From NCBI GenBank assembly GCA_916048095.2, contig OU696583.1, positions 2,889,001 through 2,953,000 on the forward strand: a stretch of DNA of 64,000 nucleotides, written 5' to 3'. The notes below the pieces were generated by a model. That model was not told where the DNA came from and searched no databases. It worked only from the letters and a program-made list of their open reading frames with translations. The DNA comes from Sacculina carcini (lineage: Eukaryota > Arthropoda > Thecostraca > Sacculinidae). The position numbers were made by a program, and so were the translations under genes. Of the stretch, positions 29,700 through 43,349 are shown in pieces. How positions within the stretch are numbered: position 1 is the stretch's first letter; each line of letters begins with the position of its first letter.

Positions 29700-31440
29700 C
29701 TAGACATCCAGCCAACCACTTGCCCGCATTAAACCATCGCCATAAAAGGTGAAGTTATTAAAATGATAGAGTATGAGAAACACCAGATTGATTGAGTCAT
29801 AAGCCTGGATGATTAGGCGCTGACTAGACGTAGCGTGTTCTGAAAATTGAGTTGTCGCATAGAAAGATTTGAGGAGTTACGAGGCCAAGATCGTGTTTCA
29901 AATACAGCATGATAGCAAAACGAGAGCCATTTCTCTACCACCAATCTGGAAACAAAATCATACTTCACACACACACGTTTCTATTTGCCAATAATTTCGC
30001 GAAATCTATCCGGGGTTCTCTTATATCCGTAGTACACTGTACTGCTCACTTCACTTGCATAATGTTCTCTATCTCGTCTAATTTTTTCTTACCATGCTGA
30101 TTATTCGTCGCAACGTGACTCTTGTGGGCTCACTGCAATTGTTTTGATTTATCGTCTGCACATGTTCTGTCTGATTTGTGCTGTTGCTCCCATTTGTATT
30201 CATGTCATTATGTTATTCATTTCTGTGTCGCGCGTTTGTTGAAGGTGCTATAAAAAATGCATGTTGTTACAACGAAAAACATTGGCGCTCACCTGGTTAT
30301 CGTGAAATCCAAGATGATGCTCAACGCACAAATATAGAATACACTTAAATGATCCACTTATTTACACCATAAAACTCGTGATGTCGATACTACCGAGAGC
30401 TAAGAACTACAGAACGTCAAAAAAACAAAGTTCAAACAAAACCGCGCACTGGGACAACACATGCCAAACCACATCGTCTACTTAGCACATCTATCGTCTT
30501 TGACCTCATGGCCACAAATTTGCACAATTATTGTCATTTAATTTTTGCGTGTGATTTTCAAATTTTTCGGAAATCAGGACTTTTAGTGTCCCAAATGTAA
30601 AAATCCAAGCATAACCTCAATTAGATTGGGCATATTTCTTGAGAATACCAGGTTTTGAGACGATCCTGGAGACAAAATCAGCGAAACATTAACTTACTGT
30701 TCAACTTGCAAAACAGTCAAAACAAAAACAAACAAACAACAAAAACAGTCAAGGCGGATTGGTTGCGTAAGGGTGCTATATTTATTATACGGTTTTCATG
30801 CTTTCTAATTAAATTAACTCAGTGTTTATCTTGACTCAAGTTTCAAATTTGTGCTGCTCTAATGTGCCAGTTCATGTACATGGGATATAACATCTATTAT
30901 AAAAACTCGTGACCAGTGTCAGTTCTTCCAAGCTGTTAACCTGATTGTTTAATTTTTTCGTGGTGCGTTTCGGAGTCAAGATTCTACGTGTGTAACAATG
31001 GCTTCCAAAAATGTGTTTTAAAGAGCATATCATTGGCATTGAGTGGTTTCTCTTACTCCGAGTGTCTGAAGATCCCTCACGAGATCTTGGTGTATTTGAC
31101 AGGAAATAACGGTAATTAAATTATGTAAAACCATGCACGTTTATAGACCAACAAAGTTTATTGTCGGCCTATCGTATGTATTATAATACATATCTTTGGT
31201 ATTATCGGGTCTTATTTTCTTTAGACTCGTGTCTGAGTGGTCGGACTGAATTTCACCGTGTCGAGACTGCATTAAAGGCTGAAGATCACCTCGGGGTAGG
31301 GCTAAATTACTATCTGTTTTAATTCTCGATTCATGCTTGGCGTGATGCTATACATATTAAAAATTGAACAGTTTGTTATGGTACCCGTTCAAGCGCTGCT
31401 TGGACTCTTGCCAATTATCCCTTGGTAAAATTGTGTGTGT
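29700..31440. other. No gene seen
   Basis: AT-rich DNA between the protease array and the 63-residue gene. May contain noncoding first exon(s) of that gene; no promoter was identified. Confidence 0.4.
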
Positions 31441-31468
31441 TTTGTATGTGTATGCGTGTAGCGTTGTC

Positions 31469-31660
31469 ATGTCGTCCATGTCTCAGAAGAAATACGAGTC
31501 GACGCGCACGATCGCCAACTCAATTTACAATACGATACCGTCGTTCAACTCGCTGTTCGACGAGGAAACCTTCTACATTTTCTTCGCAACCATTGTGATT
31601 GGCGCTTGTCTCGGGGCGTTTGTTCTGTCCCGGTTTGTCACCATCAAGACGGTTGATTAG
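31469..31660 (+). CDS. 63-residue single-pass membrane protein, family not recognised
   Basis: Short open frame with GC-rich third positions like the other genes here and unlike its AT-rich surroundings. The protein begins MSSMSQKKYESTRTIANSIY, has an acidic DEE before one hydrophobic segment (about residues 35-53, containing FFATIVIGACLGAF), and ends in a short basic tail (RFVTIKTVD). This fits a small tail-anchored or single-pass protein. The frame is open further upstream, but the ATG at 31469 is preferred because a TG-rich acceptor (GCGTGTAG) ends 7 bases before it and the strong codon bias begins there. It is the only convincing plus-strand host gene in the window. I do not recognise the family. 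Confidence 0.65.
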   Translation: MSSMSQKKYESTRTIANSIYNTIPSFNSLFDEETFYIFFATIVIGACLGAFVLSRFVTIKTVD

Positions 31661-32305
31661 CAGAGAGCAAATTTCCAACTTCACCTGGCGTTTTCAATGT
31701 TTGATTCTTTGGTGTTTGTCAGTTCTTAATTTAATCGCACAAGTGTGACATGAACGCCGCACTCGGCGTGGATTCACTGTTTGATATTCTCGCCTGATTT
31801 GCTTGCATGCTTTCTATTTATATGTTCAGTACCTGCCATTCTAGTCACATTCGCACTGTCACGCACTCGTCCTGGCGAACTGCACTCACGTCACCTTGTC
31901 GGTAGAAGTTATGCCTACATGGCATGACTGTTATCCGCCGTAATGTTAGTTCAGCAGTTCTTTGCAGACTTGGTTTCTAGCGTGTTCAATGCGGAGCAGG
32001 GATTGTCTGCAGTTTGATTGTTTTTCACTGTCATTGAGCTTTCACAAGTGAGTGTGATCGTTTTTAACATTTAAACCGAGGATGGGAATTAGTCTATGAG
32101 CGTGCTGTTTGGTGTGAGCTCATCCGCTTTTTGAAATATATCTGCATTATGTGTTTAAGGTTTGCCGAATCCAATACCTTGGCGTTTGAAATACATAAAC
32201 ATATTCAACAGTGACTGGCAGAGTATTGTTCTATTCGGCATTTCCATCTCTCATTTAATCTCCTAGCAACAGTATCTAATTACATGATAGCGTAGCTATT
32301 AAATG
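31661..32305. other. Probable 3' flank of the 63-residue gene
   Basis: Mixed-composition DNA without frames or repeats that I recognise. Confidence 0.4.
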
Positions 32306-32523
32306 CAGTGGTTTCTGTGATCACTTATTTTCTAACTTGCAATAACGATAAAACGATCATTTTACCCCAACCTGCGATAAACGATTAAACGATAAAAAAT
32401 GTTAGCTCGCAATAAAATCGATGAACGATAAGTACTCAATTTAGTTGAAATATTTAATGACACCATACAAACTATTTTCCACAGTGAAAATTAATTAAAC
32501 TAGACAACTGTCACTGGAACCAG

Positions 32524-32970
32524 TCAATGCCCTACAAGTCTTTTCCATATCAGTTTCTCCGACTCTCCGTTTTTTCTCTCCCTCCTCAAGACAGCATCCA
32601 GGAGCTGCATGTTTCCCTTGGTGAAGAACAGCTTCTCTAACCTGTCGCTGGTCATGCATGCACGCTTTGGCCTGAGAACATCACCAGCAGTGCTGAACAT
32701 GCGCTCCACGGCAGCAGAACTGGGCAAGGCCGTATTGTACTCGATGAACAGCGAGATCCACTTCTTCCTGTAAATGCTGGGGAATTGCCCAGGCTTCATC
32801 TCTGCCATCTTGCTCCTGCCCCAGGTGTCCACCTCCTTGATCAGCTCCTCAATGTTGGGCCCACCCTCCTCCTTGACAGTGGGGCTCTCCAGGAGGGCAA
32901 ATGGGTCGTCACTGGCTTCTTTAAGCTTTTCTGTCACCATGTCCTGGTTCTGGTTGGAAGGGAGAGGGTC
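32524..32970 (-). pseudogene. hAT transposase C-terminal (dimerisation) region
   Basis: Reads FIEYNTALPSSAAVERMFST then AGDVLRPKRACMTSDRLEKL, the hAT C-terminal dimerisation motif, stopping at 32524. No catalytic core in frame; the upstream part is cut by a MITE at 32977. Confidence 0.8.
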
Positions 32971-32976
32971 AGGTGT

Positions 32977-33203
32977 CACTGGCGGATCCAGGGCGTGGGG
33001 CTCAGAGAGCTGAAGCCCCCAAAAAATATTGCTACCAACTCCTCATAACCGAGAGTTTCACTAAAACAGGTCAAAATATGAAAAATCTGCAGAAGTTGTT
33101 GATATCAAAATTGTCGCAAAGACGTTGCATAATGATGCATGTACATGACTGATCGCCCCCAAATTTCAGTCCCTCCCAAAATTGCACTCAGGATCCGCCA
33201 CAG
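32977..33203. mobile_element. hAT-type MITE (CAGTGGCGG family) inside the hAT remnant
   Basis: CACTGGCGGATCCAGGG at the left and GGATCCGCCACAG at the right. It splits the transposase homology between EDIKERFTD and TPDPLP. Confidence 0.7.
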
Positions 33204-33772
33204 TCAGTGAACCTCTCCTTGATGTCTTCTTCAAGGGCAGGGGCCACATGCTTCAACATGGGTCATGTTTGGGTTGGGTCAAGGCGCATGGGAGAGAGCG
33301 GCACACACCCTCCTAACTCGAGAACTCCAGCGAGACTGGCGCAATGCAGGTGTGAATAATAATGTGATTGGCCAGCTACACACACACTTGGCATCTCTCA
33401 TAAGAGGTATTAAGGATTCACTTGTAAGCCAGTGTTGATCCTTCTAGTCTCTGCCCTATATATACTCTCAGCTTCAATTGGTCTGGAAATGTCAGTCAGT
33501 TGACTATTGCACATTTTTTTATTTTTACAAAAATCTTTTGAACTTATCGTTTATCGTTCCTCATTTTTGGGACTAGCGATAGGTGAATGAGCGATAATTT
33601 AAGAAAATTTTGCGATAAACGATAAAGAGTTTGACCTCAGCGATAATTATCGTGTATCGCTCATTTTTATCGTACGCGGCAACCACTGATGCTTGCAATG
33701 CTTCTCGTACGGTTTTTATTTTACCCAGTTTTTACAGTACTCCTACCCAGCTTCTGTTTTCTTGCTAGTCCT

Positions 33773-33796
33773 GTGTGTGTGTGTGTGTGTGTGTGC

Positions 33797-33830
<34 letters not shown>

Positions 33831-33842
33831 GTGTATGTGTGT
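33773..33842. repeat. (GT)n microsatellite
   Basis: GT repeat with a few AT and GC interruptions. Confidence 0.9.
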
Positions 33843-34684
33843 GGTGATGAACACGATATCATTTACAATTGTAAGAATGGTGTATTTGACAGAAGAGATT
33901 CATATAGACATCACAGCGAACAAACTTAACCGTTCATAATCCTACGCACTTGAACCGCAATATATATATACAATGTATATATGGGTATATACAAATATAG
34001 AGGTTGTAGTTGAACAATATTATGGTGAAGCTGGAAACGATACCTTGTGAACATCACTGAAATGGCCGCTTTTTTGGCTTGTAGAAAACAACATATAGTC
34101 AGTATTATGTGCCAAATATATATATATATATATATATATCATACATTTGATCAGATGAAATATCAAAGGAATTGACGTCAACAGGCTAACTGAATCGCTG
34201 GAAACGTATACAATGAGAGCACACACACACACACACACATGAACGACATTAACGACGGGCAGTATATTTCTGGTTCTACTTCTATGAACGCACCCACGCA
34301 CACGCGCACACACGGATCGGTACACAAATGGTCGCGCAGGGGCGACACGTGATGAAAATGCCGCCAGGCTGGGTAGTGTTGTTCAGACGTGGTGAGCTGC
34401 TTGTCTGTGCACTTCCTACGTGATGTATGCTGGCTGCTAACTTCTATGGTTTATGCTTGTGCTGTTGATATTTGCTACATGCAGCGGCTAGCTTGCGCAA
34501 ACAAGCACTGCGTTTGCGCAACGTTATTCAGCGATGACAGTTTGCTACCAGTGTGTCTATATTGCGAATTATCCCATAAAAGTCTCGCCAGCCTCGTCGA
34601 CATGAGATTTTCCGCCCTTTTCTCAGCGAAACACTTTTACAAGGCTAGCAAACGACTGTCACAAGAGTGTGTGTGTGTGTGTGT

Positions 34685-34882
34685 TCAGCTGAAGAGAGCT
34701 GGCGTGTCGGACGAGGTAGGCCGTGTCTGGCCGGCGGGCACGCTGACCAGCGAGCTGGTGGGAAACAGCTTGTACCAGCCGATCACAATGTTGGACAGGT
34801 CGAGCTCGTCGAGCATAATCTGCGCCACGCCCATGAATATCTTCTTGCCCTCCATGCGTCCATAGTCGCCCCATATCGTCAC
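34685..34882 (-). CDS. RIMS: RIM last exon: end of C2B and stop
   Basis: Encodes VTIWGDYGRMEGKKIFMGVA, LDELDLSNIVIGWYKLFP and a 22-residue tail. The vertebrate tail with its SLESSTG ending is absent. A CA repeat follows the stop closely in sense direction. A hAT MITE (34917-35109) sits 34 bases before the acceptor. Confidence 0.95.
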   Translation of the reverse strand: MTIWGDYGRMEGKKIFMGVAQIMLDELDLSNIVIGWYKLFPTSSLVSVPAGQTRPTSSDTPALFS

Positions 34883-37800
34883 CTGCGCCAACAAACGTGT
34901 CCATATCACGCACATACAGTGGCGGCACCAAGGAGAGGGGAGTCGGGAGGGGCTGAACCCCCTAAAAATGTGCCAAGCCCCGCTGAGCCCCAAAAAATCC
35001 CGACCATGATCATTTCGAGTGTAGTCCCTTGTGTTTTGACAAACCTCCGTATCTTTTTTCTAAGCACCCCCTCAACCACCCACCGAAAATTATCCTGACG
35101 CCGCCACTGCACACATAGATGTCAGAAAAAGCACTGAGCATTGTCAGATAAAACACGGAACATCATCGACCAGACGGAGAGTCAGATAAAACCGCCAACG
35201 TCACTGATAGCTGTGGGGTATACCGGCCTGTCATTCCATATGGCTCCGTTGCCAAAGGTCGTGTCAATTGGTGAACGCCGTTTGAACTGATGTGTATGTT
35301 TGTGTGTGCTAGTTTTGAGTGTATCAATGGAACATCTATGGAACCCCAGTTATGATCACAAGCATGACGCCATCACCACAATGCGTGATTAGAATCTGAC
35401 AAAGCAAAGCACATGGCGATACTCTGTGTACGGTGGACTGAAAGATACAGTTGTGAACTCACCTGTAACACACAGCCCGAGTATTTGTCGGCAAAGAGGA
35501 GGGTTTGTTGGTAGAGAGGATCGAGGGTTCGTCGTGCAATGACCGTCTTGGCCTTGGACAAGCACTTCTTGCCGTCCACCAAGTACACCTTCACGTAGGG
35601 CGCTGCAACAGAACAGCACAGTTGACAAAGTTCAAGCGGTCATGCATTACGCGGCGTGAATGCAGTGAAAAGTGACGCAAGAAAACTGGAACATCTGTCC
35701 AAGCAGAGTCGTAGCAACCGCTCTCCGAACTGCCCGGCCAGGGAGCCCGAGTGTTGAGGGGTCTCGTTGCCTCACGCATGATATTAAAAACCGTAAAGTA
35801 GCACATACAAGTCCCAGGAGACCGAGGAAATGCTCGTAACTGCATTTCCCAAAGTCGGAACTCTATTATAACGGTGCTTAATTCATAATGGGGCCCCCAG
35901 TATTGCCGTCGGACGGACCCATAAGACCTGCATCGATTCTGTGTCCAAAGGACAACATCTGAAAATAAAACGGTAGCGTTTCGTAGTTTTGATATGTTCG
36001 AACTTCTTGACGAATTTAAAGAACTCACAAATTCTTCGTCACTGTCTGGAGTTGTTTGCGCGAGTATATGCAAGTGAATCATTGAAGCAATCACAACTGA
36101 CGCTCAATGAATAGACATTCTCAGTTTAAGCCTACTAATCAACGACTCGAATTATTCTGCATCCAGTCAAACGTTAACTGGACGACGGAGAAAATAATCC
36201 TGGGTCCAGAAAAGACCGACAACAACGATTTATACCTCTACATCAGAAGTTGTCATTTATTTTTCACCTCATTCACCTCTCATTAGTGAGCCAGTCCTCC
36301 AATATATGTGACAGCATTAACAAATCCGACTCTAAATATACTATTTGATTAGGTGAGTAATTCACACTTAGATGAGTAACTCAATTTTAGGTGGGTAACT
36401 CACTAACACTTTCGAAACGTACATCGCCAATTCACGTATATTCTGTCAAATCACACGTTCCCCTCTTGTCGGTAGCACTATTTCGCGCGGGTTGACAACC
36501 ACTGGTCTACATTGACGGGCATCAGTGGTGGAGTTGATGCGCTCACCTGGCAGGATCCGCGAGCCAGTCTTGGCCTGCAGTCCGCGGGCTCGAATCACCT
36601 CCACTTCCAGGTTGTGCTTGCGGTCGCACATCGACAACTGAATGTCGCCCAGCGCTGGACTGGCCAACATCTGTCGTCCGACCAGCTGACCTGTTCGGCG
36701 TCAAGTCGACGGTGTCGGTCAAACACTGACATGCGCATGCGCGTGTGTGTGTATGTGTGTGCGTGTGATGGCACCTTCGAATCGATGCGCAAGCCAAGTT
36801 AAAGGGGCATACAAAATCAACTAGACGGCGAAGAGTGAACTTGGTTTCTTCGAGTACAGTTTCCTAGTGTTTCCCCGAGTACAAACAGCGGACTCGAGGG
36901 GACCGAGAAATAACTCCGCCATTTGGAAATATTCGCTATGTATTTGGTCGACTGTATTTGTTGTTCGCATTTTGTTTAGTTGTGATGTGCTTGCCAGAAA
37001 CACACTAACACACTCACAATGAAAATACACACATATTAATTTGTATGTCTTCACGTTCACAGACTCGTTCTAGCCACAAAAGTAAACGGGTTATTTTTAC
37101 CTGGACCGAGTCCTTCGATGAAGTCGGTGATGTGTTCCTCAGGAACCCTGCCGGTCGGTACACTAGAAAAACAACAAACAGAGTATAATGCCGAGATTAA
37201 GCCGTGCGTAACTGCTGCAAATTCTTGCTGAACAAACGTGTGCTCTATAAGTGCAAGCAGTGTCTATCAGTGTAAACAGACGTGACATTAGCATCGGCAG
37301 TCAACGGTAGATGAAAAACTCGCATAATATGATTTATCACTCCCTAGTTATCTTGATGATTCGACAAGCATCTAGGTGTAAATACTGAGTGTTCCTGTAA
37401 GCGTGTGAACACAATAGATGAATAGCTGAAGCGCGTATCAAGTCGTGAGAATTTAATCAATTCCGACTAGCGTAAGACAGAGCGAGCTTCTAGTACCGGG
37501 CCGACGCGATGCTGCTGATGTCTGAACGATCCGACAGTTCTTCCAGCTCGCCGTCTGAGCTGTGCGAGCTCAACTGCTTGCCGGCGACCGGCATTTGCAG
37601 CGGGGCCCCCAGTGGCATCACCTCCTCGCTGCGATGAACCGTGAACGAGTTCTTACCACGCGTGCCGAATTTTAGGCGCTTCTTGCGGCCTGCGCGCGCG
37701 TGTGTGTATGTGTGTTGTAGTACATGTACATCACAAACACACATGGTTGCATGAAAGTCGCATATACAAGGATAATATAACTGTTATTCACTACGTATCT

Positions 37801-40800
37801 TTTCGAAACACTCAAGATTTTTCAGCTTCAGCTACAAGTGAGAGTTTTATATATTTTCTAGATTGTATTGTTGCATTTCTTTGATAGATTTAGGGCTTGT
37901 TCACCTCGACAAACAAGTTTCATCGATGTTTACAGCACAAAAGAGGGCAGGCAACAGTAAGGTTTTGAAGATTCAGCGAAGATTACTTTCACGTGCGAAA
38001 TAGTTCCAAGTTTACATCATACACATTCACACTATTACGGACATTTTCTACGGAATCCGCTGGAATACGTGCAAATCGGAAAGCATGCACGTGATCATTT
38101 TGAATATCAATGATCCGTTTGGAAAACGCACACAACGCTTAAGACATGCACACAATATATAGAAGGCGTAGCACAATAAAAGTAGAATTTCTCAAGAGTG
38201 GGACATGTCATGAGTTTTAAGATTTTAATTCGATTGTACTTTATTCTATGCTGCGGAATCTAATGATAAAATGTTCATAAAGTTATTTCAAGTTCTTTCA
38301 GGCGTTTCTTCAGTGTGTATTATAAGGAAGAATAGAGAACGGTCACAAAGAAAACTGAGCAGAAATTATCTGTTCAATTTTCTTCCTCGTCTCTTCTGCC
38401 CACCCTCTTCTGTTGTGCTTACTTCTTCAGTGGAGGAGTTGTGAACACACAAGATTGTGGATTAAGCAAACAGGCGCACTAACACCGAAATAATGTACAG
38501 CATTACACCGAATAATCATTTCTTCAACAAATATGTGCATTACAGGGCAGCGTCTGATTTGTTCGCTTCACCGGCTGTCATTTAAAATTGAATCGCAATG
38601 AATGTAGCGCAATTGTTGCACCAGTGGCGGCGCCAAGGGGGTAGGAGGGGCTGAAACACCAAAAAAATATGTCAAGATCCCCCTCACCCAAAAAATCCTG
38701 GTCTTGAACATTTCAAGTGTATTTCCTCATGTTCTGCGAGCTTCCCCGGAGGAGTAGAACTAAAATATTCATAAAGAATAAAAGAATAAAGAATGTTTCG
38801 CCAAGCCCCCTCATCGTTTTCCTTGGCCCCCCATCGAAAAAATCCTAGCGCCGCCACTGGACCGCACAGTTCGATGACAACATTGAATCACAACAGGGGC
38901 GTCACCTGCTGAGGACAATTGTGAGGTGGAACTGCTCTTCTTGCTGATCATGCTGGGGGGAGCCAAGTCTCTTCTGCGCTCACCGCCAGCACGAGTATCT
39001 GCGTGAGTAACAAGTAACCATTGATGGAGCATCTTGCTCATAAAGGGCTAGTTGACTCACGCCTAAATCAACAATCTAATCGGTTCAGCACTTCAGGCCC
39101 ATCGCAACATATCTCACCTCAACATAACACGCTGCGGCTATCTATACCAAATGTGCTGGAATACTACTTGACTCTTTTACATGCAGCTCAAACCGGAATA
39201 AGACATGCGTTTGCAATTAAGAGAAAAATGCGAATATGAGTGATAATCAACGCCTCAATATATACATTACACAAAAAATATAAATGAAATAAAATTTGAA
39301 AATGCATAAGTAGAAAAATTACCTGCATCTAGCGAGCTCAACGTTGAAAGACACGTTGAACTTACTACTAATAGCTAATAGAAAATGAATATCTACTAAC
39401 GGAGCATGTAAATCTGTACATTAGCCGTAATGAGCCACTAGATCATTAATATAAAATGAGCTATTATAGAATCAAAAACTGGAAATCTCAGTGCTATCAG
39501 AGGTCGCCCAAATTTATATACGCATTTTTAACTATCGACATAGACTGGTGAATACTTCTCATCCAATATTCAGATCGTGCAAATCAATGGGAACATCAGA
39601 TAACGTTCCTGCTGCGCTTATGCGCCACAACTCAACTATATTTCAAGCCATGCTGCAGTCTCCTAATTATTCGTCTAGCAAAAAGTTACCGTCCAGATTC
39701 TAACAGGGTAAAATCCAACTACGCTACGTTGCACAACAATCGAGCTAGAGAACTAGAGAATTGAGGCACAAAACAAGTCCAATACTCACCGGACTTTTCG
39801 GGAACGTCGGCCGAGACGCTGCGGCCGAGAGTGGCTCTTTTGTCTCGCGCTGTGCTCGCCTGGTCGCCGATTGATGCCGACAGCGAGTTTGACGACGCCG
39901 TCGCGCCGTCCGTGTTCGCAGCCTCGTCGCCAATGAAATCCGACAAGTCGAAAAGGTCGTCGTCGCGGAAAGCGTCGTCGAAATCCTCGGATCTATGTTT
40001 GTCGGTCAGTTGAGGCCTGCTGGACGTTGTGGCTGCACTATCGCCACTGGGTGAGGTGACTGTCACCGTTTTCTGCTGACCACTGGACACGGCTGGCTGG
40101 GCGGCTCTGGTCGACGCTTTGGGAGACGCAGAAGCAACGGTCCTAGTGCTGGTGCGATGTTTGGAGGAAGATGTTGTTACGCTGGTTTGCATTGCAGCAC
40201 TGGTGGAAGGTTGCGACGTTGATGCTGCCTCCTTCGACGACCTAGTGGGCCGCTGAGGAAGACGTCGTCCAGATTGCGTGCCGCCAGTCGCTTCTCTCGC
40301 ACCTCCCACAGTTGCTGCACCTCTGCCAGGTCGGGGCGTTTGCTGTTGTCGTCCAATATCGGGCACAGAGCTGTAGTGTTTGAGTGGAGCCTGGCCGGGA
40401 GGCACTTGAGGCTGCAACGTGCCCGTGTGCTGCTTCTGCTGACGCGGCAGTTGCCGTTGTCTGGAATGTGCTGGTAGTTGACGTCTACCGCCCCTGCCAC
40501 CGACCACACCGCTTTCGTGGCCGCCCCAGTCTGACGCGACTGCGGCTGGTTTGTCGAAGCTGTGCGAGGAATGCTGCCAAGCGGTGTCCGCCAGTCTGGC
40601 GATGAGCACAGGAAAGCCACCAACAGATGTATGTCAGTCAAAATGTGCGCAATTTAAACACGCGGTTAATACTCCATAGAACCGTCAAACGCCCTCCAAG
40701 AAAAACACAATATCGTGCACTTGGATGGAGGTGTTCAAAGTTATCACACTTCCTAGTGTATGTTGTCAAAGATTGCTATTGACCAACGTGTCAGTGCCCA

Positions 40801-42291
40801 CACACATACATACAATTCATAACTTACAGTCGCCACATTGCATCAAACCGAAATCAATCCGTTATATTTCGTAAAAAATATTTGTATATTTAGTGCCCAC
40901 ATTTCTCTTGTCCATAAAATGTTTGTTTTTAACGTCAAATTCCATGTCAAATCATTTTGCTTCTGACCGCATGCTTGTGCTAATCTGGTTGTAGTATTAT
41001 TATGCTCTACCCGTGAGCATGGCCACCAGCCACTGGCGGGTCCAGGAGGGCTCGGGGGATGAAGCCCCCCAAATGTTCCCATAAACTCCTCATAACTAAG
41101 AGATTCACTAGGAGACACCACGAAAAATTCCTTATTGTAGAATTTGTTGATATAAGCATTATCGCAAAACATTCGCGCATATTGAGTGTGTAAATATGTG
41201 TATATATTGGGTGTGGAAATGTGTGTGGAAATGTGGAAATGTATCTTTGAAAAATATCCCAAGTCATTTTCTTCACACGCTACCTAGTCACTCATACATA
41301 ACTCAGTCCTCTCCAAAATTGTACTCTGGATCCGCCACTGCCACCAGCGTAAAAATTATTTATGTTCCCACGTCGTTTAACATATACCGACACCAAGCCT
41401 CGCTCACCCCGCCATTACAAGCAGTGTTTTGTGCATCTCTTCATGCCGCCATCAGTACGCCAACTTTCGCACGGCTTCATGCGGAAAATTACCAAGCCTT
41501 GCCACCTACCAGCAAGCTGTTGACGGAGGCAGTGACAATATCACACTGGAGGTGCCCGCGACAGCATGTCACGAGGTTGGTCTACCGTGTTTCATGTTAA
41601 AGTCGTGTTGTTGTTTGACGACTTTGACAGTAAGCGAGTGACAGACAGTGTGGCAAGGTGTATGGAAAAATGTGTCCGCTGCAGGTTGGAAAGATAGCAC
41701 TGTGAAATGAGTTGTGTGTGCGAGTTGAAATTGCTTGTGTGCGAAAAAAAACTGAGAGGCAATCATTGAGAATATACAGAAAATGCTAGAAAATAAAACC
41801 AACAGTCGGCATATATACATGAAGATTTTGAGTTTTGTGTAGCACATAAATGTTGCGTGTTTGAAGCTGTGCCATTTATACACATTGCTATATCGTATAT
41901 TTGAAGAAACGCCATGAGATGTACCTCCAATAGCCTCACAATGTGGGCCCCGTGAAATTATAGTTGACTCAGACGTCAGTGACACTATATATCCAGCATC
42001 AACGTTATGAACTGATCAATGAGTGTATGTGAATGCTGAGAAACAGACCAACCACTGACTCGGCATGGGTTCATGGGCGTAACCAAGCAGGTAGGAAGGG
42101 GGTTAAGTGGGTCTTTCATCACAATAGAGTAACCACGATTATGTATAACTGAAAAAATATTTATATGTATCTAACAGGATTCCGATATGAATCAACGTTT
42201 GCCCTACCAATAACAATTCCTGACTACGTCCATACAATGACACGCTTATGCTTCCTGTTTTTCTGTGCATCAGTCGTGTATGTGTGTGTGT

Positions 42292-42337
<46 letters not shown>

Positions 42338-43105
42338 GTATGTGTATGTATGTGTGTATGTGTGAACTGTTTTTGTCCTGACCATCTTGCACACTCGATC
42401 AAACTGAACGAGACTTTCTGCGGCGCCTTAAAAAAAACCTCAGCGCTTTTTTGCGCAATCACAAAAGGCACAGATCACGCTGATACAACACAGCCACCAC
42501 ACTTGGGCATCACTTCGTTGTTAATATATCATGACGAGTGGTAATATATCATGACGAGTATTTCTGTGTGAATGCGTGTCTTGTATACAAGTGTGTATAT
42601 ACAGCAGGTGTCAAACGCTTGAGCGCACGATATCATACATTACATTGATATCATACATTTACATATGTGAATTGGTCATGAATCGGAAGACCCTTGCTTT
42701 CAACATCACGAGCTAACTATACATATTTTTGCATGACTGACACCAACGTCAGGATACTTAAAATTATCAGGTGAAGAAATTTTGAGTATCATTAAAGTGC
42801 ATGTCTACTGTGCGTGTGTTTTCGTGTTGGTGTGTATGTGCGTGTGTCGACCCACCTGCCGGCGCGTGATGTTATCGCGTGCTCGCTCTGTACGCTGAAC
42901 GAGCTGGTCACACTCTCCAGGTCGCTGCCACTGTCGACCTCCTGGTCAGCGATCACGTGACCTGTGGAGGTGATCGCTGCGCCGGCCGCCTGCTGAGCGC
43001 GCACGCCGTGTCGACCTTGCAACAACTGGTGTGCCCGTACCTCCCTGTCGTGTGCCTGCTTTGGCCACACACACACACACATATACATGTATATACAAAG
43101 ACAAA

Positions 43106-43179
<74 letters not shown>

Positions 43180-43303
43180 ACCTGCGTACATACATACACA
43201 CAAATGATAAATGTAAGTAGATAATTGTGATGGAAGAGTTTGTTCATTTACACACACAAAGATACACCCAGACACATATATACATACATACACACACACA
43301 TAG

Positions 43304-43349
<46 letters not shown>

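Larger units (their letters stand above)
32310..33690 (-). mobile_element. hAT-like transposon remnant
   Basis: Ends GCAGTGGTTTCTG and GCAACCACTGATG are inverted. Both subterminal regions are full of CGATAAACGATAA motifs in opposite orientation (32340-32430 and 33545-33675), as expected of subterminal transposase sites. Carries the transposase remnant at 32524-32970 and more of it beyond a MITE (33207-33290: MLKHVAPALEEDIKERF). Confidence 0.7.

Noticed and set aside
39491..39703. Open frame in a RIM intron as a LINE or host exon
   Set aside because: No motif certain enough to assign; left unannotated.
43107..43178. CRISPR array or other structured repeat locus
   Set aside because: Simple CA dinucleotide repeats; no spacer-repeat structure anywhere in the window.
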